A stretch of DNA of 21,282 nt from an uncultured Eubacteriaceae bacterium. GTDB taxonomy: Bacteria; Bacillota; Clostridia; Lachnospirales; CAG-274. The notes beneath the pieces were generated by a model. The model had not been told where the DNA came from. It worked only from the letters and a program-made list of their open reading frames with translations, and did no database searches. This document shows, in pieces, positions 7,021 through 15,121 of this stretch. The translations under genes and the position numbers were made by a program. Numbering within the stretch: position 1 is the first letter of the stretch; the number at the start of each line of letters is the position of its first letter. Location of the stretch: positions 1 through 21,282 of the forward strand of contig CALIRN010000214.1 of the NCBI GenBank assembly GCA_938042265.1, in the 5' to 3' direction.

Positions 7021-7866
7021 ATGAAATACTGCAAAAAATGTTTCCGCAATGTACGTGAGGACGTTAACGTATGCCCATACTGCGGTGCACCCGGGCTTGA
7101 AGAATACGGCAGCCACACAAGCGGCGAGGATTTTACCTGCTCTCAGCCCAAAAAAGCGGAGCGTGAAATCAAAGCGGAGATTGACTCCCTCTCCCCACAT
7201 AAAGAAGATGATGCCTACAGCAGAGAGGCCTACAGCCCCTTCAGTATGTTTGACGATGAGAGCACAACAGATGCCTACGGCAATACAAAAAAAAGAAATA
7301 AGGACTGCAATGATACGGAATATGATGCCTATGGCAGCAAAACGCACAGCACCGCAGAGTGCAAAAATGCGCCCGATATCCCTGACAACGACAGGCAGAA
7401 GACATACGGCACCAATAATGCGTCAGGCACCGTCCCTGACCCCGGCAGTCAGAACTATAAAATGCGTATAGAATACCTTAATATGCTGAAAAAAATCAAC
7501 GGTATCTCTAAGGAGCGCATTGACGAGCTTATGAGGCGATATGATGAAACCCACGGTAATGCTGCAGTAAAAAACTATACACATACCTATACGTCAAAAA
7601 ACACAGCTACAGGTCAATTTGAAGATACGGGCGCATATATTGCTACCGTTATAGGCATAATATTCGGCTTCTTTAATCCGTTTTTAGGTATTATTATACT
7701 CAATATTGTCAGGGGAAAGCTCAAAACAGCCAATGAAAAAACAAGAAAAACTGCCGTAAAGCTCATCAACACATTTACGGTTATATTTATATTAATGCTG
7801 ATAGGCTATTTTATCGTTTTTGGCAGTGCTTCACTGTTCTCAGACGGAGGTGTTCTTAATGTATAA
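7021..7866 (+). CDS. Zinc-ribbon membrane protein of unknown function
   Basis: The 281-residue protein starts with a zinc ribbon: Cys4, Cys7, Cys18 and Cys21 in two CxxC knuckles (YCKKC and CPYC). Residues 25-145 are low-complexity, charged and poorly ordered, with recurring DAYG/DAYS and SREAYSPFSMFD-like units and a few extra cysteines. A helical segment (about 148-180) leads to two C-terminal membrane segments at about 205-230 and 247-270. It is probably membrane-anchored with the ribbon in the cytoplasm. GGGAGG precedes ATG 7021. The gene overlaps the next one by 8 bases, so it is cotranscribed with folate and proline genes. Such zinc-ribbon plus membrane-anchor proteins are common in Clostridia without known function; no specific role is supported here. 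Confidence 0.8.
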   Translation: MKYCKKCFRNVREDVNVCPYCGAPGLEEYGSHTSGEDFTCSQPKKAEREIKAEIDSLSPHKEDDAYSREAYSPFSMFDDESTTDAYGNTKKRNKDCNDTEYDAYGSKTHSTAECKNAPDIPDNDRQKTYGTNNASGTVPDPGSQNYKMRIEYLNMLKKINGISKERIDELMRRYDETHGNAAVKNYTHTYTSKNTATGQFEDTGAYIATVIGIIFGFFNPFLGIIILNIVRGKLKTANEKTRKTAVKLINTFTVIFILMLIGYFIVFGSASLFSDGGVLNV

Positions 7867-8431
7867 ATCCACCTTAAGGCGAAAATACAAACACCTGCGT
7901 GATAATATTGACCCTGTACAAAGGCAGAACGCAGAGGCCGTTATAACGGATAAAGTTACCTCTATGTCGGAATTTACGGCTTGCGATATACTTTTTACTT
8001 TTATTTCAAGCGGCAGCGAAATATCCACTGCCGCAATTATGGATAAAGCCCGGCAGCTTGATAAAAAGCTTGCCGCACCTGTTGTAACGGGCAAGCATGA
8101 TATGTGCTTTATTTACATAAGCTCCGTTGACGGGCTTAAGCCCGGTGCCTACGGCATTTTAGAGCCTGAATTTGACAAAAACAAAATTGCACTGCCCACT
8201 GCAAAAAGCTTTATGCTGGTGCCGGGCTTTGCCTTTGATGCTTCCCTTAACAGGCTGGGCTACGGCGGCGGCTACTATGACAAATATATGGCGGAAAACC
8301 CCATAGTCTACAAGGCAGGCATTGGCTTTTACTCCCAATACACACAAAGCCTTTTGCCTCACGATGATTACGATGTACCTCTGGACATACTTATAACCGA
8401 AAAAATGATTAAAAAAGGAGTCAGAAAATGA
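7859..8431 (+). CDS. 5-formyltetrahydrofolate cyclo-ligase
   Basis: The 190-residue cytoplasmic enzyme converts 5-formyl-tetrahydrofolate and ATP to 5,10-methenyl-tetrahydrofolate, salvaging folate into one-carbon metabolism. The basic N-terminal KSTLRRKYKHLR region and the ATP/substrate signature PGFAFDASLNRLGYGGGYYDKYM near residues 120-142 are diagnostic; the C-terminal VPLDILITE is also typical. ATG 7859 is chosen because CGGAGG lies at 7844-7849 and the family begins MYKSTLRRKY-like. The start overlaps the zinc-ribbon gene by 8 bases, and the stop overlaps the proA start as ATGA, so translation of all three is probably coupled. Length is normal for the family. Confidence 0.93.
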   Translation: MYKSTLRRKYKHLRDNIDPVQRQNAEAVITDKVTSMSEFTACDILFTFISSGSEISTAAIMDKARQLDKKLAAPVVTGKHDMCFIYISSVDGLKPGAYGILEPEFDKNKIALPTAKSFMLVPGFAFDASLNRLGYGGGYYDKYMAENPIVYKAGIGFYSQYTQSLLPHDDYDVPLDILITEKMIKKGVRK

Positions 8432-9675
8432 AAACAATACAGCAAATCGGCGAAGCTGCACTTATTGCAAAGCGCAGCCTAGCAAAATTAACAACTGCGG
8501 AAAAAAACCGTATTTTAATCAGGGCGTCCCAGGCATTAAGAGATAATGCAGACGCAATAACGGCAGCAAACAAAATGGATATCGAAAATGCACAGAATAA
8601 CGGAATAAAGCCTGCGCTTATTGACAGACTCCGCCTTGACATAAGCCGCATAGACGGTATGGCTGACGGTCTTGAGCAGGTGGCAAAGCTGCCCGACCCT
8701 ATAGGCGAAACAGTTGATATGAAAACGCTGCCCAACGGTCTTACTGTGGGCAAAAAGCGTGTACCCATGGGCGTAATAGGTATTATTTACGAGGCAAGAC
8801 CAAACGTAACCTCTGATGCCTTCGGGCTTTGCTTAAAAGCAGGCAGCGCCTGTATTTTAAGAGGAGGCAAAGAGGCAATCTGCTCCAATATGAAAACCAT
8901 ATCAATTTTCCGTCAGGTAATTGAGAATATGGGTATTGACCCGAATATCGTGCAGCTGATTGAGGATACCTCCAGAGAAAGCGCTACCGCCATGATGAAA
9001 ATGAACGGCTGTATTGACGTACTTATTCCACGAGGCGGCGCAGGTCTTATTCAATCCGTTGTAAAAAATTCCACCGTACCTGTTATTGAAACAGGCGTAG
9101 GCAACTGCCACGTATATGTAGACTATAACGCAAGGGTTGAGGATGCGGTTAATATTATTGTAAATGCAAAGGCACAGCGTCCAAGCGTATGCAACGCTGC
9201 TGAAACCCTACTTGTCCATAAGGACATAGCCGCAGAATTTTTACCAAAGGCGGCACGGGCATTAAAGGAGAAAAACGTAGAGCTGAGATGCGATAGGCTT
9301 TCCGCAGAATATGCAGAGGAATGTGTACCTGCATCGGAGGAGGACTGGTCAACGGAATTTCTTGACTATATACTTGCAGTTAAGGTTGTGGAAAATATAG
9401 ATGAGGCAATAGACCATATTGCACGCTACTCTACAGGTCACTCCGAGGCAATAGTCAGTGAGGATTATACCAACTGCCAGCGTTTTTTAAACGAGGTTGA
9501 CTCAGCCGCTGTTTATGTAAATGCATCAACACGCTTTACCGACGGCAATGAGTTTGGCTTTGGTGCTGAAATAGGCATAAGCACCCAAAAGCTCCACGCA
9601 AGAGGCCCTATGGGATTAAAGGAGCTGACAACAACCAAGTATATTATTTACGGCAACGGTCAGATAAGAGGATAA
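8428..9675 (+). CDS. proA: Gamma-glutamyl phosphate reductase (glutamate-5-semialdehyde dehydrogenase)
   Basis: The 415-residue enzyme reduces gamma-glutamyl phosphate to glutamate-5-semialdehyde with NADPH in proline synthesis. The aldehyde-dehydrogenase-like fold is evident from VPMGVIGIIYEARPNVTSD (about residues 112-130), PRGGAGL (201-207), ETGVGNCHVYVD (221-232) and the catalytic Cys255 in QRPSVCNAAET. The family's C-terminal FGFGAEIGISTQKLHARGPMG block is intact. Length matches the family. AAAAGGAG precedes the start, which overlaps the folate gene stop by four bases. The usual partner proB (glutamate 5-kinase) is not in this window, so the other half of the step must be encoded elsewhere. 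Confidence 0.97.
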   Translation: MKTIQQIGEAALIAKRSLAKLTTAEKNRILIRASQALRDNADAITAANKMDIENAQNNGIKPALIDRLRLDISRIDGMADGLEQVAKLPDPIGETVDMKTLPNGLTVGKKRVPMGVIGIIYEARPNVTSDAFGLCLKAGSACILRGGKEAICSNMKTISIFRQVIENMGIDPNIVQLIEDTSRESATAMMKMNGCIDVLIPRGGAGLIQSVVKNSTVPVIETGVGNCHVYVDYNARVEDAVNIIVNAKAQRPSVCNAAETLLVHKDIAAEFLPKAARALKEKNVELRCDRLSAEYAEECVPASEEDWSTEFLDYILAVKVVENIDEAIDHIARYSTGHSEAIVSEDYTNCQRFLNEVDSAAVYVNASTRFTDGNEFGFGAEIGISTQKLHARGPMGLKELTTTKYIIYGNGQIRG

Positions 9676-9688
9676 ATTAAAGCGGAAT

Positions 9689-9744
9689 AGGCTGAAAGGA
9701 AGAAAAGTCATTGATATTTTCACACTGAACTTCCGCTTCAGCCT
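9689..9744. terminator. Hairpin between convergent proA and gerC, possible bidirectional terminator
   Basis: Arms 9689-9702 and 9730-9744 pair AGGCTGAA/TTCAGCCT and GGAAG/CTTCC with a small internal loop around a 27-base loop. There is no strong T-run on either side, so termination is an inference from position between converging genes. Confidence 0.4.
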
Positions 9745-9775
9745 TTAAATCTGTATTGAGTTGCTTGCACCTCAT

Positions 9776-10735
9776 TTATTCCACAGCAAGCCCTATATCC
9801 ATATCTCTAAATACCGTTCTGTCAAACTCAGCCTCACGCCCCCTTTTTTCAAAGGCATGGCGCATACCTATAATATCACAGCCGTTGGACTGCAAAATTT
9901 CAAGCCCCTTTTCCGCCTGTTTTTGTATATGATTAAGGCAAAGAGCCTTAACTCTCTGACGGTTATCATCATTGTCGGTATTAATCCTTACCCAAATTTT
10001 TATCATTTCAGGAGTAACCCTGACGTATTTATCCGAAATATCCGCATTTATTCCCTTACCGTCAAGATTGAGGGTAATCCTGGTTTTTGTTCCGTCATTG
10101 ACAAGCCATGAAATACACTCCATATCCTCCTGTGAAAGCCGCTGCTTAAATACACCGTCTGCCAGCAGTACACCACCGGATATTTCAAAGCTGCTGCCAT
10201 CTCCCTTTATAATCGGAAATACGATATCTCCCCCCTCAGCCAGGGCACGGCACAGCTTATCCAACTCAACGGCGCTGCTGTTTTTATGGGACTTATAATG
10301 CTCACTGACAAAGTCAGCCACATCCTTGCCATCCCCTGTTCCCGAAAGAATATTTACCGGATTATCGGCAGCAAGGATAATAACCCTGCGGCTTATCTGA
10401 GTATTTTCCTCCATAAATGCCGTCATATCCTCCACGGCAGATCTGTCCTCAAGGAGAGCAATATCTGCCACGCAAAGTACCGTATGTCCGAAAAACAACT
10501 GACCGCTGCTTTTAATATCACAGCTTTCCACCGCCTCCGATATGCTCTTTCCCTCTCCTGCTATAACCGATTCGTTCTTTTCATTGGTATCGCTTTCCAC
10601 ACTGCCCTCGGCCGTCAGCACAGACAACTTATAGCCCTCCTCAATGCTAACTGCCGTAACAAAGCTCCTGTCCTCGGGCTCTACACCGCAGCCACAAAGC
10701 ATAAGACATATTATAAGACTAATCACCCGCTTCAT
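9776..10735 (-). CDS. gerC: Ger(x)C family spore germination lipoprotein
   Basis: The 319-residue protein is the C subunit of a GerA-type germinant receptor. A short lysine/arginine start and hydrophobic core lead to a lipobox LCGC with Cys16 as the lipid-modified residue, placing the mature protein on the outer face of the spore inner membrane. The N-terminal domain has the family pattern DRSFVTAVSIEEG and the GKSISEAV...FFGHTVLCVAD region. The C-terminal half (after about residue 190) corresponds to the GerAC C-domain with the late YVRVTPEMIKIWVRI stretch. It is somewhat shorter than Bacillus GerAC (about 370-400 residues). It is last in the gerA-gerB-gerC order and its start overlaps gerB by 17 bases. 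The letter subset (A, K, etc.) cannot be assigned. Confidence 0.92.
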   Translation of the reverse strand: MKRVISLIICLMLCGCGVEPEDRSFVTAVSIEEGYKLSVLTAEGSVESDTNEKNESVIAGEGKSISEAVESCDIKSSGQLFFGHTVLCVADIALLEDRSAVEDMTAFMEENTQISRRVIILAADNPVNILSGTGDGKDVADFVSEHYKSHKNSSAVELDKLCRALAEGGDIVFPIIKGDGSSFEISGGVLLADGVFKQRLSQEDMECISWLVNDGTKTRITLNLDGKGINADISDKYVRVTPEMIKIWVRINTDNDDNRQRVKALCLNHIQKQAEKGLEILQSNGCDIIGMRHAFEKRGREAEFDRTVFRDMDIGLAVE

Positions 10736-11822
10736 TTTTTCTGCCCTCCCAAAAAAGTGCCAGACACAGTACCAACGGCAGCACTATAAGATATGCACAC
10801 TCCGTAAAAAGCACTACATTTATCATATAATAGCCTGCCTTTCCTCCGCTATCGGGCAGCAGCCCTATGGCAAACGCTCCCAAAACACATAAAGAGGAGG
10901 CAATATTTGAGGAAATGCCCTTAAGCATTTCCGCCGCACAAAGCCCGCTGTGGTAAATCCCTCCGCCAACGGTAAAAAACACGCCTGTGACCCATATACC
11001 CATCATAAGCCCCTCCTGACGCTCAATAAAGGAGCCTGGCAGATTAACGCTGTACATCATTTCAAGTACGGGATAATCCATACTACGCATCTGAGCACCG
11101 CCAAACCTTACAAGAGTAAGGGCAAATATTGCGGCAATAAGCATACCCACTCCAAAAGTCGTCCATGCGCAGCTCTTTTTTAGCTTATCTCTGTTTTTTA
11201 TATATGGCAGCGACATCAGTACATATTCAATGGGATAAAACCACAGTATAATGCTGAAGGCTGCAGCCGCAATATCCCTGCCCCCCTCGGACAGCACAGG
11301 CAGCAGCTCATCATTGCCGCCTCTTGTAATGCCGCAGGCAAAAACAAATACAAGCACCGCCAGTACAGGTACAAGCAAAAGCTCTGCAAGTCGACCCCGT
11401 ACCTGCCTGCCCATAACGGCAGGGTAAAGAGTGCAAAGCCCCATTGTAAGCATAATTATTACAACAGGTATATCACCCTCCACAACCTGCGTCACCGTTT
11501 CCGCAAACATACGCAGGCAAAAGCCCGTAAAAAGCACAGTTTTCACCACAAAACCCCAGCGCAGCAGCTTTGCCGGGACACTGCCAAGGGAGCTTTCGCA
11601 TATACGGAATAAATCAAGACCACCGTATTTATTTATGATTTTCAAAATAAAAGCCGTATAACAACCGATTATAACTGATGCCAAAATTATGGCGGCAAAG
11701 CCGTCACGCCATGCAAGCACCAGAGCAAAACGGGGGATAACCACAAAGCCCACGCCCAAAACTTCCAGTATAATAAGGGCACAGGTCTGTCTGACGCTGA
11801 TTTTATTACAATTATTATTCAT
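10719..11822 (-). CDS. gerB: GerAB-type spore germination permease subunit
   Basis: The 367-residue integral membrane protein is predicted to have about ten membrane segments, matching the endospore germination permease family within the amino acid-polyamine-organocation superfamily. In characterised receptors this subunit binds the germinant. It begins NKISVRQTCALIILEVLGVGFVVIP-like, corresponding to helix 1 of the family, and keeps a WFYPIEYVLMSLPYIKNR segment in the middle. It lies in frame order between gerA (3-base gap) and gerC (17-base overlap), so the three subunits are likely made together. The ligand is not predictable from sequence. Confidence 0.92.
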   Translation of the reverse strand: MNNNCNKISVRQTCALIILEVLGVGFVVIPRFALVLAWRDGFAAIILASVIIGCYTAFILKIINKYGGLDLFRICESSLGSVPAKLLRWGFVVKTVLFTGFCLRMFAETVTQVVEGDIPVVIIMLTMGLCTLYPAVMGRQVRGRLAELLLVPVLAVLVFVFACGITRGGNDELLPVLSEGGRDIAAAAFSIILWFYPIEYVLMSLPYIKNRDKLKKSCAWTTFGVGMLIAAIFALTLVRFGGAQMRSMDYPVLEMMYSVNLPGSFIERQEGLMMGIWVTGVFFTVGGGIYHSGLCAAEMLKGISSNIASSLCVLGAFAIGLLPDSGGKAGYYMINVVLFTECAYLIVLPLVLCLALFWEGRKNEAGD

Positions 11823-11825
11823 ACA

Positions 11826-13277
11826 TCAATCCTGCCTTCTTTTAAATATACTGCCCTTCATTTTTCTTAAGGGTGCCCTGATAAAGCTGTCCTTAAGCTC
11901 CTTAACACTGTATGCCGAGGTAAAGGGGTACAGATAAGGTATCCCAAAGCTATCCAGTGAACAGAGATGCGCAAACAGCAGAATTATGCCCAAAAACCAG
12001 CCATACATTCCAAGCAGAGAGCTGAGCAAAATAATTATATACTTTACAAGACGGTAGGCAGAGGTCAGGGAAATATTAGGCACCGCAAAGCTGCAAATGC
12101 CGGTAAGTGCCACCACTATAACCACCATGGGGCTTACAAGACCTGCATCAACGGCAGCCTGACCTATAATAATGCCACCTACTATACCAAGGGTACTGCC
12201 TATTGCCGAAGGCAGCCTTATTCCCGCCTCCCTTAATGCCTCAAAAGCAAGCTCCATAAAAATAACCTCCGCAACGGTGGGAACAGGCACGGATGCTCTT
12301 GCCCCGGCCAGCTTAAAGGCAAGCTCTCCCGCTATCATTGAGGGCTGGTACAGTGTAAGCGCAATATACAGCCCCGGCAAAGCAAAGGCAAAAAAGCCTG
12401 CTATATAACGTATAATACGTACAAAACTCATTATTTCCCAACGCTGATAATAATCCTCCGATGCCTGATAAAGGCTTGCCAGTACCGTAGGCACAAGCAG
12501 CACAAAGGGAGAGTTGTCCGCCACTATTGCCACTCTACCCTCCAGCAGTTCCGCCGCCGCCTTATCGGGGCGTTCCGTAAGCTGTACCTGCGGAAAGGGC
12601 GACAGCCTGTTATCCTCTATATACTGCTCAATATATCCGCTGTCCAGCACTGCATCAATATCTATTTTTTCAAGGCGTTCCAATACACTGTCAAGTATAT
12701 CACTGCGAACACTGTCCTTCATATACATTACCGCCACATCGGTTTTGCTTTTTTTGCCTATGGTTAGCTGCCTGCACTTTAAGTTGGCATCTCTTATACG
12801 TCTGCGGATAAGTACGGTATTAATTCTTATGGACTCGGCAAAAGCCTCCTTTGGTCCCTGTACCGCAATTTCGTTTTCAGGCTTTTCAACCCCTCTTTTG
12901 GGAAAGCCCTTTGCAGAAATTATTACCGCCCTGTCAAAGCCGTCAATAAGCAGCATTCCATTGCCTGCCATAACCTCATCCATAGCGGAATAAATATTAT
13001 CCGAATACTTTATATCCGCAGTTGTTATGCCTCCGTCAAGGAGTTCATTTATGCTGCCGTTCCATTCATCGGGACGTGTCAGCCTTATATCTACAATCAG
13101 ACCGTGGAGAACGGTTTCCTCTATCAGTTCTCTTGACGCCAAATCATCAATATAGCACACAAAAATTGCTTTGTCCCTGTTTTCACCTATATACAGCTTG
13201 CGCTTTACGAGGTCGCCCCAATCACTGAAGCTGCTGTCCACAATACTAATATTGTCATTTATGTTTTTACTCAGCAT
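11826..13277 (-). CDS. gerA: GerAA-type spore germination protein, subunit A
   Basis: The 483-residue protein has the GerA layout: a soluble N-terminal region of about 280 residues in two subdomains, then several membrane helices, and a short basic C-tail. Family hallmarks are EIAVQGPKEAFAESIRINTVLIRRRI near residues 137-162, SPFPQ...TERPD near 226-240, the PGLYIALTLYQPSMI stretch, and GGIIIGQAAVDAGLVSPMVVIVVALTGI. Recent work on Bacillus GerA supports an oligomeric ion channel opened by germinant. The start is supported by GGAGGTGA at 13282-13289. It is the first gene of the operon and diverges from the dockerin-CAP gene. Presence of this operon marks the organism as an endospore former or a recent descendant. 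Confidence 0.95.
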   Translation of the reverse strand: MLSKNINDNISIVDSSFSDWGDLVKRKLYIGENRDKAIFVCYIDDLASRELIEETVLHGLIVDIRLTRPDEWNGSINELLDGGITTADIKYSDNIYSAMDEVMAGNGMLLIDGFDRAVIISAKGFPKRGVEKPENEIAVQGPKEAFAESIRINTVLIRRRIRDANLKCRQLTIGKKSKTDVAVMYMKDSVRSDILDSVLERLEKIDIDAVLDSGYIEQYIEDNRLSPFPQVQLTERPDKAAAELLEGRVAIVADNSPFVLLVPTVLASLYQASEDYYQRWEIMSFVRIIRYIAGFFAFALPGLYIALTLYQPSMIAGELAFKLAGARASVPVPTVAEVIFMELAFEALREAGIRLPSAIGSTLGIVGGIIIGQAAVDAGLVSPMVVIVVALTGICSFAVPNISLTSAYRLVKYIIILLSSLLGMYGWFLGIILLFAHLCSLDSFGIPYLYPFTSAYSVKELKDSFIRAPLRKMKGSIFKRRQD

Positions 13278-13320
13278 ACAGTCACCTCCGGAAACATAAA
13301 AAATCGGTGTTTTCCTTAAC

Positions 13321-13350
13321 TATTATTACCAAAAATATATAAATAATTCA
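13321..13350 (-). promoter_or_regulatory. Candidate forespore (sigma-G-like) promoter of the ger operon
   Basis: On the minus strand TGAATT (13350-13345), a 17-base spacer and AATAATA (13327-13321) resemble the sigma-G pattern (TGAATA-like -35 and CATAATA-like -10), which is known to drive gerA operons. The match is partial and the region is AT-rich. Confidence 0.4.
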
Positions 13351-13352
13351 TA

Positions 13353-13366
13353 CAATAACGTTATTG
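13353..13366. promoter_or_regulatory. Perfect 14-bp palindrome, possible operator
   Basis: CAATAACGTTATTG reads the same on both strands. It overlaps the -35 box of the dockerin-CAP promoter and sits just upstream of the candidate ger -35, a position suited to a regulator binding as a dimer. Confidence 0.4.
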
Positions 13367-13392
13367 AAAAATCATATGGAATATCGTATAAT
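13364..13392 (+). promoter_or_regulatory. Sigma-A promoter of the dockerin-CAP gene
   Basis: TTGAAA (13364-13369), a 17-base spacer and TATAAT (13387-13392) lie 30 bases before the start codon, with an AGGAGGG ribosome-binding site at 13411-13417. Confidence 0.8.
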
Positions 13393-13422
13393 GTGTATAA
13401 TAAAAACAAAAGGAGGGAACAT

Positions 13423-14712
13423 ATGTTTAATAAATTCAAAAAATCAATTTTACCGATAATTTTATGTGTCGGCATTGCAGCAGCCCCCATTACGGCAAAC
13501 GCTGCCATATACGGTGATGCAAACAGCGACGGAACTCTTACTGCAACGGACTCTGCGTATGTGCTGTCCTATGTGCTTGACCCCGCCAATACTGACATAT
13601 CTCCTCAGGCTGTTGATTACCTTGACGTAACGGGTGACGGAATGATTACCGCACAGGATGCGGCTACAATACTGACAAAGGTATTGGATTACTCATATAA
13701 ATTTCCGGCAATTGATGACGATATTACCTCTGGCTCAGGCGGTGATGTAAACACCTCCGGCTCAGGTATGGATACTACGGTCCAAACAACTGTGGAAAGT
13801 ACCGTACATACAACTGAAGCTTCCACTCAGACAACAGAAGCTTCCACCGAAACAACTACCCATAAAACAGAAACTTCCACCGAAGTAACCACGGGAGACG
13901 AGATTCCCGACTCAGGCATAAAAACAGACAGTGGTATTTTTGTTTTAGGTCAGGCTGAAAGTACTTTACCAAAGGCCTATTCCACAGGTATTGCTCCCGA
14001 TGGACTTACCTGGTACAGCTACAGTGATGATTATGCCCACTACACTAAAGTAGGTGTTGAAAACGGCAGTGTTGTCAGCATTGTTACATACGATACCGAC
14101 GCGGCATACGACTCCGTATCAATAGGCAGCAGCATAGACACAAGCTCGGGCAATAATGACCCTTATATGAATATAATAACCCACAAAACCACAAGAGATG
14201 CAATTATTGAGTTCTACTATGACTCCAACGACAGCAACAGGCTTTACAGCATAGTGCTGACCTCGCCCTCTTATCTGTCCACACAAAACAATTATACAGC
14301 CGACACTGTTTCAGAACTGCAAAAGCAGATAACGGATATGACAAACGCTTACCGCGCCCAGTACGGCTTATCTCCCTACGCATGGAACTCCACTCTTGCA
14401 AAAGTTTCACAGGCTCATGCGGAGGATATGGCAGAAAACAGCTATTTTTCACACAAAAGCCTTAACGGAGATACTTTAGGCACACGTATAGAAAACAGCG
14501 GTCTTAACTATGCCTCCTGCGGCGAAAATATTGACTGCGGCTACTATACCGCAGAGGGTGCTCTTAACGGCTGGATAAATTCCTCAGGACACAGGGCAAA
14601 TTTACTTGCAACTAAGTTTACACACATAGGTGTGGGCACCGCATATAATCCAGGCGACGAAATGGGCTACGGTACAAGGTTTGTACAGGACTTTATGCGT
14701 CCTGCAATGTAA
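13423..14712 (+). CDS. Secreted protein: dockerin type I, Thr-rich linker, CAP (SCP/PR-1) domain
   Basis: The 429-residue precursor has a Sec signal peptide (basic FNKFKK, hydrophobic core, ANA cleavage site after residue 27). Residues about 28-92 form a dockerin with two calcium-loop repeats, GDANSDGTLTATDS and DVTGDGMITAQDA, each followed by the usual helix. Residues about 105-160 are a Ser/Thr/Glu-rich linker with repeated TTEAST units. Residues about 165-285 resemble the CAP-associated domain found before bacterial CAP modules. The CAP domain (about 300-427) keeps His332 in AHAEDM, the GENI motif (367-370) and SSGHRANLL with His390. The dockerin would attach the protein to a cohesin-bearing scaffold at the cell surface; the CAP role in bacteria is mostly unknown. 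ATG 13423 is supported by the strong ribosome-binding site. The N-terminal position of the dockerin is less usual. Confidence 0.93.
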   Translation: MFNKFKKSILPIILCVGIAAAPITANAAIYGDANSDGTLTATDSAYVLSYVLDPANTDISPQAVDYLDVTGDGMITAQDAATILTKVLDYSYKFPAIDDDITSGSGGDVNTSGSGMDTTVQTTVESTVHTTEASTQTTEASTETTTHKTETSTEVTTGDEIPDSGIKTDSGIFVLGQAESTLPKAYSTGIAPDGLTWYSYSDDYAHYTKVGVENGSVVSIVTYDTDAAYDSVSIGSSIDTSSGNNDPYMNIITHKTTRDAIIEFYYDSNDSNRLYSIVLTSPSYLSTQNNYTADTVSELQKQITDMTNAYRAQYGLSPYAWNSTLAKVSQAHAEDMAENSYFSHKSLNGDTLGTRIENSGLNYASCGENIDCGYYTAEGALNGWINSSGHRANLLATKFTHIGVGTAYNPGDEMGYGTRFVQDFMRPAM

Positions 14713-14740
14713 AAATAATACATAACAAGGAGGTATAATC

Positions 14741-15097
14741 TTGTCTGATAATTTACCAATTAATATTGAAGTTGATCCTGTTGAATTAATTAACGGATTT
14801 TTAGATTGTTACAAAGATATAACCATAAATCGGGATATTCAAGATACCGAAAAAACAAGAATTAGAGAATATGCAAAGCTTCTTTCAAAAAATATTGAGT
14901 CCAACACAAAAAAATATGAACTTGTAATAAATCAAATATCAAAAGAAAGAACTTGTTTTGTTGAAACAATATGTTCAATAGCAACAAGTCCCGATTTGGA
15001 TGAAAATTCGCTAAAAATATGTACATACCTTTTATCGTATTTACAAAATGACAGGTATTTGGATATACCTATAGTTGAGATGCCTTTATTAAAATAA
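14741..15097 (+). CDS. Hypothetical protein, first gene of an AT-rich pair
   Basis: The 118-residue product starts at TTG 14741, supported by a full AAGGAGGT at 14728-14735. It is predicted to be soluble and mostly helical, with no signal peptide, membrane segment or catalytic motif that I recognise. The central part (RIREYAKLLSKNIESNTKKYELVINQ) looks like a long amphipathic helix. Base composition is much more AT-rich than the flanking genes, suggesting recent transfer. It lies 28 bases after the dockerin-CAP gene with no terminator between, and 24 bases before the next gene, so at least the pair forms one unit. I do not recognise the family. Confidence 0.75.
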   Translation: MSDNLPINIEVDPVELINGFLDCYKDITINRDIQDTEKTRIREYAKLLSKNIESNTKKYELVINQISKERTCFVETICSIATSPDLDENSLKICTYLLSYLQNDRYLDIPIVEMPLLK

Positions 15098-15121
15098 ACA
15101 AGCTATAGAAAGAGGATATAC

